A stretch of 64,000 bases of DNA, from NCBI RefSeq assembly GCF_040687965.1, contig NZ_CP156084.1, forward strand, positions 2,170,501-2,234,500. Direction: 5' to 3'. Of this stretch, positions 8,809 through 15,408 are shown piece after piece. The position numbers were made by a program, and so were the translations under genes. The stretch is from Methylocystis echinoides. GTDB lineage: Bacteria; Pseudomonadota; Alphaproteobacteria; Rhizobiales; Beijerinckiaceae. The notes under the pieces were generated by a model, which had not been told where the DNA came from, did no database searches, and saw only the letters and a list, made by a program, of their open reading frames with translations. The number at the start of each line of letters is the position of its first letter. Positions within the stretch are counted from its first letter, which is position 1.

Positions 8809-8836
8809 TTGACGGCGCGGGGTCGGGTGCTAGACT
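8809..8836 (+). promoter_or_regulatory. Candidate sigma-70-type promoter of the TOMM locus
   Basis: TTGACG (8809-8814) and TAGACT (8831-8836) are separated by 16 nt and end 47 nt before the precursor start codon. The T-rich leader in between (gggtttttatcttttt) is unusual in this GC-rich DNA. The precursor gene thus appears to be transcribed independently of the carbamoyltransferase gene. Confidence 0.45.
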
Positions 8837-8883
8837 AACTTCGTTGGGGTCGCGGGTTTTTATCTTTTTGCGGAGGTAGGGCA

Positions 8884-9249
8884 ATGGCGCGTTCATCGGA
8901 CCACTCTCGGAACCCGCATCGAGGAAAAAAGGCCCTTGGCGTCATCGGCGTATCCTTCTCCCTCGCAGGGGCGGCCTGCGCCGAGAGCAGCCCGGCGGAG
9001 GCCGCGACCGAGCCGACGACCAGCAATACGCGCCTCATGGACATGGATCTTCACGAGCAGGAGGTCTTCGACGTCGGCTTGAGCTCTTTCCGTCTGTTCG
9101 ATCGCGAAGACGTCAAGGAAGCCAAGCCCGAAACCGTCGCCTGGTGGGGATGGGGCTGTCGCGGCTGCAGGGGATGCTGGGGTTGCAGAGGCTGTCGAGG
9201 CTGCAGGGGATGCGGGGGCTGCAGAGGCTGCAGGGGCTGCGCGGGCTGA
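8884..9249 (+). CDS. Precursor of an azole-type RiPP (TOMM/LAP): leader plus ten-fold Gly-Cys-Arg repeat core
   Basis: This is a 121-residue peptide with GGAGG (8871-8875) about 8 nt before the ATG. Residues 1-15 are basic. Residues 16-33 are hydrophobic and end AGAACA, like a signal peptide. Residues 50-80 are acidic and probably form the enzyme-recognition part (MDLHEQEVFDVGLSSFRLFD). The core starts near WWGWG (87-91). It has cysteines at 92, 95, 98, 101, 104, 107, 110, 113, 116 and 119, exactly every third residue, each preceded by Gly and mostly followed by Arg, ending AG. Genes for a cyclodehydratase and a dehydrogenase follow directly, so the cysteines are expected to become thiazolines and thiazoles. 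The logic resembles the Cys-x-x heterocycloanthracin and Gly/Cys-rich microcin B17 cores, but the sequence is not one I can name. The mature structure, cleavage site and activity are unknown. Confidence 0.85.
   Translation: MARSSDHSRNPHRGKKALGVIGVSFSLAGAACAESSPAEAATEPTTSNTRLMDMDLHEQEVFDVGLSSFRLFDREDVKEAKPETVAWWGWGCRGCRGCWGCRGCRGCRGCGGCRGCRGCAG
9163..9234 (+). repeat. 36-bp tandem duplication inside the RiPP core
   Basis: Copy A (9163-9198) and copy B (9199-9234) agree at 31 of 36 positions by eye. Each encodes a 12-residue block of four GCx triplets. The copies differ in Arg codons (cga against agg) and in one Trp/Gly change, so the core grew by a block duplication that has since diverged. 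Confidence 0.75.
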
Positions 9250-9380
9250 GGTCGGCCTCAGGATAGATCGAGATCGCCGTTGGATAGAGCTGCGTCGCGC
9301 TGGGAATGACTCGGCGCGGCGGGCAGGCGCGTCTCATCGTTGACGGGCGGGGCTCCAGAAGGCGCGCGTTCGCCGCTGAA

Positions 9381-9425
9381 CTTTTTCAGTACAGGCTTTT
9401 CCGGTCCAGGCTTTTTCGGTCCAAG
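9381..9425 (+). repeat. Three 15-bp tandem repeats between precursor and cyclodehydratase genes
   Basis: Units 9381-9395, 9396-9410 and 9411-9425 share the pattern CTTTTyCrGTmCAGG, with a few changes between units. They lie in the 210-nt gap after the precursor stop. Read in the cyclodehydratase frame they would encode Phe/Gly-rich pentapeptides, but I place that start downstream. They may be a spacer or RNA element separating precursor from enzyme expression. No good terminator is visible in the gap. Confidence 0.6.
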
Positions 9426-9459
9426 CGTCGCGAAACAAATGGGGGCTGGCGGTCGACAG

Positions 9460-11712
9460 ATGACGATGGAAGCGCCCGCGCGGCAATTCGAGGGACGTGT
9501 CGGCGGAGCGTTCAGGTTTTCGCCGAATTACTCGGTCTATATCCTTCCGCCCGACGTCGTCTGCCTCTATTCCGAGAACAGGAAGTTCTTCCTGCGCGGC
9601 GCGCTGTATTGCGCGCTCGCGGAGCGGATCGGGGCGGGCGAGGATGAGGCCTCGATCGTTCATGCGCTTGCCGCGGACTTTCCGGTCGCCAAGATCGAGG
9701 AAGCGCTTCGGCGGCTCATCGATCGTCGCTTCGTCGTCGCTTCCGACGTCGCTCAGGACGCAACAGCCGCCTATTGGGCGAGCATGGGTCTCAATCCGGC
9801 CGCTGCGGTCGAGAATCTGCAGAATGTCGGGGTTGCGATCGAACCGCTGGGAGTCCATGGAAAAGACGAATTCGCAGAGGCGTTGCGCGGCTTCGGCGTC
9901 AGGGTGGCTGACGGCGAGGGCGATCTGACGGTTGCGCTCGTCGGCGATTATCTCGACGAGCGGCTCGCCGAATTCAATCGCCGGCGGCTCGAGGAAAAGA
10001 GGGACTGGCTGCCCGTTCAGCCGACAGGACTGTTTCCGCTCGTCGGCCCGATTTTCAGTCCTGGTAAAAGCGCCTGCTGGAGATGCCTCTCCGACCGGAT
10101 GAAATGGAACCGTCAGGTCAAGGCGTTTCTGGATCGCAAGGCGGCGCGCTGCGTCTCGGCGTCGCCGCTTGGCGCAGCGTCGCTCGGGCGAAGCGGCGTC
10201 TCGCTCGCGGCCGCCGAAATCGGCAAGGCCATCGCCAGCGGTTTTCGCACCGACCTTGGCGAGCATATCGTGAGCCTCGACATGCTGGGCTCCGAAGTGG
10301 CGCGCCATTATGTGCCGGCGCGCCCGCAATGTCCGGTCTGCGGCGGCGCGGCGCTGCGTGATCCGGAACGCACGCCCGTTCCCATTCGGCTGCGCGCCGG
10401 CGGCAGGATCATCGTGACGAGCGGCGGCTACCGATCCATGACGCCGGCGGAGACGGTCGCTCGCCATCGCAAGCATGTCAGCCCGCTCACGGGCGTCGTG
10501 TCGCATCTCGAGCGGATCAGAAGCGACCAGCCGCTCGACGCGAGTTTCGTCGCGCGCCATAATTTCTCGCCTTGTCCGGAGACGGTCGACGCATTGCAGG
10601 CGGGATTGAGCGGCGACAGCTATGGCAAGGGCAGCACGGCGGAGCAGGGCGAAGCCAGCGCGCTCATGGAGGCGATCGAACGCTATTGTGGAATTTTCCA
10701 GGGCGACGAGATCAGAATGACGCGCCGCTTCGTGGATTTCGACGCCGGCGAGGCGATCCATCCCGAAGAAATCATTCACTATAGCGACGCGCAATATGAG
10801 GAGAGCGCGCAAGGATGCTGCTCCGGCGACGGGGCGCCGCGCCGTTTCGATCCCTTGGCCGAGACGGAATGGTCGCCCGTCTGGTCGCTGCGCGACCAAC
10901 GCTTCAAGCATGTCCCGACCGGGCTTTTGTACTTCTTCCATGAATCTGGCTGCGCGAGCCAGTTCAGCGCCGACTCGAATGGCTGCGCGGCCGGCAATAC
11001 GATCGAAGAGGCGATCCTTCAGGGGTTTTTGGAGCTCGTGGAGCGGGACGCGTACGCCATCTGGTGGTATAATCGTTTGCGGCGTCCCGGGATTGATCTC
11101 GACGCGCTCGGCGACAGCTACGTCTGCGACCTGCGCGCCGCTTTTGCGGCGATGGGTCGTGACGTCTGGGCGCTGGACGTCACAAACGACATCGGGATTC
11201 CGGTCGTCATCGCCGTGGCGCATTGGACGGAAGACGGGCGCGAGTTCATCGAAGTCGCCGCGGGGGCGCATTTCGATCCGCGCATTGCGACGCTGCGGGC
11301 GATGACGGAACTCAACCAGTTTCTCGCGATCGAGCGGCTGCGCGGCCGCCCGGAAGAGACGGGCGACGATTACGGAAACGATCCGCTGCCCCTGCGCAAG
11401 CACGCCTATCTGCGCCCGGAGGGGACAGCGGGTTTTGAGCGTTCGCCGTTCAAGGATTTCGTGACGCACGACCGGCGCGAGCAGGTGCGCGCCTGCGTCG
11501 CGCATATGGCAAAGAAGGGCTTCGACTTTCTCGTCCTCGATCAGACGCGGCCCGATATCGAGGTTCCGGTGGTGCGGGTGATCGCGCCGGGCTTGCGGCA
11601 TTTCTATCGTCGCTTCGGACCGGGCCGGCTCTATGACACGCCGGTCGCGCTCGGGCTACGAAAGCGGCCGACGCGGGAACGCGATCTCAATCCTTTGTAT
11701 CCACGGACCTGA
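9460..11712 (+). CDS. Fused TOMM cyclodehydratase: leader-binding/E1-like domain plus YcaO domain
   Basis: This 750-residue enzyme turns Cys (or Ser/Thr) of a bound precursor into azolines, using ATP to activate the peptide backbone. Residues 1-90 look like the winged-helix leader-recognition region. Residues 90-310 are the E1-like partner with a zinc tetrad, C206-x2-C209 and C291-x2-C294 (CWRC, CPVC). Residues 330-750 are YcaO, with the ATP/Mg-binding signatures STAEQGEASALMEAIERY (about 392-409) and NGCAAGNTIEEAILQGFLEL followed by VERDA (about 507-530). The extreme C-terminus, LNPLYPRT, corresponds to the proline-rich tail important in this family. The start is ambiguous: ATG at 9460 (chosen), ATG at 9439 and TTG at 9340 are in frame, and the stretch before 9460 is low-complexity repeat. 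The stop is 2 nt from the next gene. Confidence 0.92.
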   Translation: MTMEAPARQFEGRVGGAFRFSPNYSVYILPPDVVCLYSENRKFFLRGALYCALAERIGAGEDEASIVHALAADFPVAKIEEALRRLIDRRFVVASDVAQDATAAYWASMGLNPAAAVENLQNVGVAIEPLGVHGKDEFAEALRGFGVRVADGEGDLTVALVGDYLDERLAEFNRRRLEEKRDWLPVQPTGLFPLVGPIFSPGKSACWRCLSDRMKWNRQVKAFLDRKAARCVSASPLGAASLGRSGVSLAAAEIGKAIASGFRTDLGEHIVSLDMLGSEVARHYVPARPQCPVCGGAALRDPERTPVPIRLRAGGRIIVTSGGYRSMTPAETVARHRKHVSPLTGVVSHLERIRSDQPLDASFVARHNFSPCPETVDALQAGLSGDSYGKGSTAEQGEASALMEAIERYCGIFQGDEIRMTRRFVDFDAGEAIHPEEIIHYSDAQYEESAQGCCSGDGAPRRFDPLAETEWSPVWSLRDQRFKHVPTGLLYFFHESGCASQFSADSNGCAAGNTIEEAILQGFLELVERDAYAIWWYNRLRRPGIDLDALGDSYVCDLRAAFAAMGRDVWALDVTNDIGIPVVIAVAHWTEDGREFIEVAAGAHFDPRIATLRAMTELNQFLAIERLRGRPEETGDDYGNDPLPLRKHAYLRPEGTAGFERSPFKDFVTHDRREQVRACVAHMAKKGFDFLVLDQTRPDIEVPVVRVIAPGLRHFYRRFGPGRLYDTPVALGLRKRPTRERDLNPLYPRT

Positions 11713-11714
11713 AC

Positions 11715-13145
11715 TTGAGCGACGATCAGCCGCCAGCGCCCGCATTGCTCCTTGCCAAATTGGGTCCCGGCGTTTCCTTGGAGGAGGCGGCGGGCGGCGT
11801 TCTAAAGGCGCGTTTCGACCGCGAGTCGCTGGTTCTGGGCAAGTTCAGCGCCAACGCTGCGCGCCGCGCCGGGCAGCTTGCCACGGGCGTCTCGCTCTCT
11901 CGCCTTCACGAGACTGACACTCCCGAGGAAAAAGAGCTGCGGGGGCTCATCCAGCGGCTCGCCCTCTACGGCCTTGTCGAATATCGTCTCGCCCGCGGTC
12001 CCGAGGCGCCGGACATTGTCGTGATCGAACCGCAGATGCGCGATTACCAGCCGAGCCTCCAGAAGCTCGATCCGGCGCGTTCCTACGTTCTGTCGCGCTT
12101 TGCCTTCCTGCGGCGGCGGGGCGAGGATCTTGTGCTGGAATCGCCTCTTGCCGGCGCTGTGATTCGACTGTGCGACCCGCGTGTCGCGACCGCCCTTGCG
12201 CGCCTCGCGACGCCACAGACGCTCGCCGACCTTCGCGGCGCGCCGGAATTTTTTGGAGAAGAGTTCCTCGCGCTGCTCGTCCACAGCGCGATGGCTTTCG
12301 CGCCTGATCCCGCCAAAGGCTTACGCAGGAGCGAAGGCGACGGCGATCTCGCTTTGTGGGAATTCCACGATCTCCTCTTTCATATGCGCAGCACCAACGG
12401 CCGCCACGCCAATCCAACGGGCGGCCTCTACGCCCATGCGAATCTCGCCCCGCAGCCGCCTGCGGTGCGACCGGCATGGCCAGGTCAGGCGATCGCCCTC
12501 GAGGCGATTGCGGATGCGAAAGGGTCCGCCGTTGCGGCGCTGCTGCGCCAGCGGCGGTCCGAACGCGTCTTCGATGACGCGCATCCCATCACGCTCGCCG
12601 AGGTCGCGCGCTTTCTCGACGGCGCGGCGCGCATCGTTGCACGGCAGAAGCTGAGCGAGGCGTACGGCGAGGAGATGGAGATCGCCGCGCGGCCTTATCC
12701 TTCAGGCGGCGCCAGCTATGAGCTCGAGCTTTATCTCGCCGTCGACACATGCGAGGGGCTGCCGCGGGGTTTCTATCACTACGACGCGGATCGACACGCG
12801 TTGGTCTCGATCGAGGTGACCGAACGCCAGCTCGACGCGATGATCGATGATGGACAATTTGCGATGGGCGCGCCCCGGCGGCCGCAGATCATGATCACGA
12901 TGGCGGCGCGCTTCGGGCGCGTGTCATGGAAATATAGCGGCTTCGCCTATTCTCTGGTCTTGAAGCATGTGGGCGTCGTCATGCAGACGCTTTATCTGAT
13001 GGCGACGGAGATGGAGCTCGGGGCCTGCGCCATCGGCGTCGGCGACATCGACCTCTTCGCGCGGATGACCGCGCTGCCGTTCCATGTGGAAGGCGCGGTG
13101 GGTCAGATGGCGATTGGCCGCGCCGCCGCGCAGGGCCCGCCATGA
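11715..13145 (+). CDS. SagB-type FMN dehydrogenase (azoline oxidase) with N-terminal extension
   Basis: This 476-residue nitroreductase-fold protein belongs to the SagB/McbC family, which oxidises azolines to aromatic azoles with FMN. The N-terminal half (1-245) is the SagB-specific region, including WEFHDLLFHMRSTNGRHANP. The oxidoreductase domain follows, with FMN-contact motifs RQRRSERVFDD, the YPSGGASYELELYL segment and the C-terminal VVMQTLYLMATEMELGACAIG. The start is TTG at 11715, directly after the cyclodehydratase stop, implying translational coupling. The catalytic Lys/Tyr pair known from McbC-type enzymes may sit in the GRVSWKYSGFAYSLVLKHVG segment, where a Lys-Tyr pair is seen; exact equivalence needs alignment. 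Confidence 0.92.
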   Translation: MSDDQPPAPALLLAKLGPGVSLEEAAGGVLKARFDRESLVLGKFSANAARRAGQLATGVSLSRLHETDTPEEKELRGLIQRLALYGLVEYRLARGPEAPDIVVIEPQMRDYQPSLQKLDPARSYVLSRFAFLRRRGEDLVLESPLAGAVIRLCDPRVATALARLATPQTLADLRGAPEFFGEEFLALLVHSAMAFAPDPAKGLRRSEGDGDLALWEFHDLLFHMRSTNGRHANPTGGLYAHANLAPQPPAVRPAWPGQAIALEAIADAKGSAVAALLRQRRSERVFDDAHPITLAEVARFLDGAARIVARQKLSEAYGEEMEIAARPYPSGGASYELELYLAVDTCEGLPRGFYHYDADRHALVSIEVTERQLDAMIDDGQFAMGAPRRPQIMITMAARFGRVSWKYSGFAYSLVLKHVGVVMQTLYLMATEMELGACAIGVGDIDLFARMTALPFHVEGAVGQMAIGRAAAQGPP

Positions 13146-13154
13146 CGCGCGAAG

Positions 13155-14852
13155 ATGGGTAATCGAGACAAGGCTCAATCTGCGCAGGGCGCCGTAGACG
13201 CCCAGACGCGGCGCGGCTTTCTTGTCAGCGCCGGCGCCTGTGCGGCGTCCGCGACTTTGGGCGGTCCTGCGCGGGCCGCGGCCAGCGAGACGGCTTCGTC
13301 GCAATGGGATTACCGCTGCGCCGGCGAACTCGCCGCGGCGCTGCGCGATCGGCGCATCTCGGCGCTGGAGCTCGTCGACGGCGCCATCGCGCGGATCGAG
13401 GCGCTGGACGCGTCCATCAACGCCGTGCCGGTGCGCGACTTCGATCGCGCTCGCGCAGCGGCGCGAGCGGCGGATGCGGCGCTGGCGCGGGGCGAAACCG
13501 GCGCTTTGCTCGGCGTTCCTGTTACTGTAAAGGAGTCCTTCAATGTCGCCGGCCTGCCCACCTGCTGGGGCGATCCGCGCTTCAGACGCTTCACGCCGAA
13601 GGAAGACGCTCTCGCCGTTGCAAGGTTGAAAAAGGCCGGCGCCGTCATCCTCGGCAAGACCAATGTGTCGCAATGGCTGAGCGATTGGCAGAGCGACAAC
13701 AGCGTCTATGGAACGACCAACAATCCTTTCCATCTCTGCCGCACGCCGGGCGGATCGTCGGGCGGTTCGGCGGCGGCGCTGGCGGCGGGTTTTGGCGCGC
13801 TGTCGCTTGGCTCCGACATGGGCGGCTCCCTGCGCGAACCGGCGCATGATTGCGGGATCTACGCCCATAGGCCGACGCCGGGCCTCGTCCCGCGCCGGGG
13901 CCATGCGTTTCCCGATACACCCCCTTTGCCGGTTGAGCACGATCTCGCCGTTATCGGCCCGATGGCGCGCTGCGCCGCCGATTTGGCGCTGGCGCTCGAC
14001 ATTGTCGCCGGGCCGGACGAGATCGGCGCGGGCGTCGGCTACAGGCTCGCCTTGCCGCCGCCGCGCCATGAGAAGCTCAGCGACTTTCGCGTGCTCATCA
14101 TCGATCGTCATCCGCTCGGCCCAACGGGAAGCGACATCAGTCTGGCGCTCGCGACATTGGCCGAACGTCTCGGGCGCGCCGGCGCGGCCCTCGCCGACAG
14201 GCGCGCCTTGGCGCCCGACCTTGCGCAGGCGACGCGCCTTCACGTGCGTCTGCTCTCCGCCTATTGGGGCGCGGGTCTTCCTGTTGCCGCCTACCGAAGG
14301 CTTTATGGCGCCGCCGACGCCGTTTCCCCGTCCAATCGCAGCCTCGCGGCCGAACGCGCGCGGGGCGCGGTCTTGAGCTTTCGCGAATGGCGCGGCCTCG
14401 AGGCCGAGCGCGCTGAACTGCAGCAAAAATGGCGCGAACTCTTTCGCGACGTCGACGTCGTGCTCTGTCCGGCCGCTCCAACCACCGCTCTTCGACACGA
14501 CCATTCGACGCCGCTCGAGGCGCGACGCGTGCGGGTCGACGGCAAGCCTGTCTCCTATCTCGACGCTCATACGATCTGGGCGGCGCCGGCGACCATCGCG
14601 GGACTGCCGGCGACCGTGGCGCCGATCGCGCAGGACGGCTCCGGCCTGCCGATCGGCGTGCAGATCATTGGTCCGTCTTACGAGGATCGAACCGCCATCG
14701 CCTTCGCGACGCTGGTCGAACGCGCCTTCGGCGGCTTTACGCCGCCCACGATGAAGACGTTGCGGCTTTCCTGCGCGAAAGATGGGATCAATGCGCCATC
14801 GGCGGGGCGGCGCCGAGCGGCGCGCGCCGCAGGATCATGGCGAGCGGAATAA
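13155..14852 (+). CDS. Amidase-signature hydrolase with twin-arginine signal, RiPP-locus member
   Basis: This is a 565-residue protein. Residues 17-45 form a Tat signal (TRRGFLVSAGACAASATLGG). The amidase-signature fold follows with its Ser-cisSer-Lys triad: Lys in GVPVTVKESFNVAGL, cis-Ser in CRTPGGSSGGSAAALAAG, and the nucleophile Ser in LGSDMGGSLREPAHDCGI. The usual GxKPT after the nucleophile motif reads YAHRPTPG, a small deviation. It starts 9 nt after the dehydrogenase gene and is clearly in the same operon. A folded Tat-exported amidase could trim the leader, hydrolyse an amide of the product, or act in self-protection; none is shown. The last 25-30 residues (Arg/Ala-rich) are read from DNA antisense to the emrB remnant's 3' end, so the natural C-terminus may have been lost in a deletion. 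Confidence 0.85.
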   Translation: MGNRDKAQSAQGAVDAQTRRGFLVSAGACAASATLGGPARAAASETASSQWDYRCAGELAAALRDRRISALELVDGAIARIEALDASINAVPVRDFDRARAAARAADAALARGETGALLGVPVTVKESFNVAGLPTCWGDPRFRRFTPKEDALAVARLKKAGAVILGKTNVSQWLSDWQSDNSVYGTTNNPFHLCRTPGGSSGGSAAALAAGFGALSLGSDMGGSLREPAHDCGIYAHRPTPGLVPRRGHAFPDTPPLPVEHDLAVIGPMARCAADLALALDIVAGPDEIGAGVGYRLALPPPRHEKLSDFRVLIIDRHPLGPTGSDISLALATLAERLGRAGAALADRRALAPDLAQATRLHVRLLSAYWGAGLPVAAYRRLYGAADAVSPSNRSLAAERARGAVLSFREWRGLEAERAELQQKWRELFRDVDVVLCPAAPTTALRHDHSTPLEARRVRVDGKPVSYLDAHTIWAAPATIAGLPATVAPIAQDGSGLPIGVQIIGPSYEDRTAIAFATLVERAFGGFTPPTMKTLRLSCAKDGINAPSAGRRRAARAAGSWRAE

Positions 14853-15063
14853 CGAGGGCGGCGAGCAGCATCAGCGTGTGGAAGACGTCGATGTAGGCGA
14901 GCAGCGACGACTGCATTTCGAGCTGCCGCCCGATCCATTGTGTCGCCTGCCGCTGCGCGAGCGACGCCGAACCGCCGAGCGAGAGGAAATAGTCGATGAG
15001 GCGCTGCAGCGTCTGCTGATAGTGCAAATTCGAGGGGATCGCGGCGTCGGCGAGTCTGCTCAT
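14788..15063 (-). pseudogene. Remnant of an EmrB-type (DHA2) MFS efflux transporter, C-terminal end only
   Basis: The 91 residues match in pattern the last periplasmic loop, final membrane helix and tail of DHA2 drug exporters (YQQTLQRLIDYFLSLGGS, then LLAYIDVFHTLMLLAALVIPLAMILRR, ending APPMAH). A full EmrB has about 500 residues, so about 80 percent is missing. It overlaps the amidase 3' end by 65 nt in convergent orientation, and its start overlaps the emrA remnant stop (ATGA). Confidence 0.8.
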
Positions 15064-15347
15064 GTAGCTTCGACGCCCTCGACGGCGTTCTTGCGCCGCG
15101 CCTGTTCCTGCTGGAGCGTCGAGGATGCCTGCTGCTGGCGCTGCACCGTGCCTGTGCCGCGTTGCACGAGGGTCTGCGAGCGCTCGGCTTCCTGCTGCGC
15201 AAAGCGCAGCGCCGCTGCAGATTGCGCAACATTTGCCGACAGGAAGATGACCAATGCGCGCCGCCGCGTGCGTTGCGCGGGGGCCTCCGCCGTCACATCG
15301 ACGGCGTCGCCTGAACGCCTGGCGTCAATCGCTCTTGTTTCTGTCAT
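15060..15347 (-). pseudogene. Remnant of an EmrA/HlyD-type membrane-fusion protein
   Basis: The 95 residues contain the N-terminal cytoplasmic start and the beginning of the membrane helix (MTETRAIDARR, then RRRALVIFLS). They are joined directly to coiled-coil hairpin sequence (QEAERSQTLVQRGTGTVQRQ). The rest of the helix, the lipoyl half and the C-terminal beta domain are absent. A normal EmrA has about 390 residues. The pattern fits internal deletions in an emrAB operon. The remnant stops at the ATGA shared with the emrB fragment. Confidence 0.75.
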
Positions 15348-15356
15348 GGATAAGGC

Positions 15357-15388
15357 GCCTCGCCCTCACTCAACTAATGTGGCGAGGC
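15357..15388 (-). terminator. Weak stem-loop downstream of the dehydrogenase-oxidase operon
   Basis: Arms 15357-15364 (gcctcgcc) and 15381-15388 (ggcgaggc) are fully complementary with a 16-nt loop, 20 nt after the last stop of the minus-strand operon. There is no clear T-run, so the call is tentative. Confidence 0.35.
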
Positions 15389-15408
15389 CGGAAACCCATG
15401 CGCTGACA

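Noticed and set aside
9334..11601. Long open frame on the minus strand opposite the YcaO gene (755 codons)
   Set aside because: It is a mirror frame of a GC-rich gene, with low-complexity Arg/Ala/Asp composition and no family motif, while the plus strand has clear YcaO and E1 signatures.
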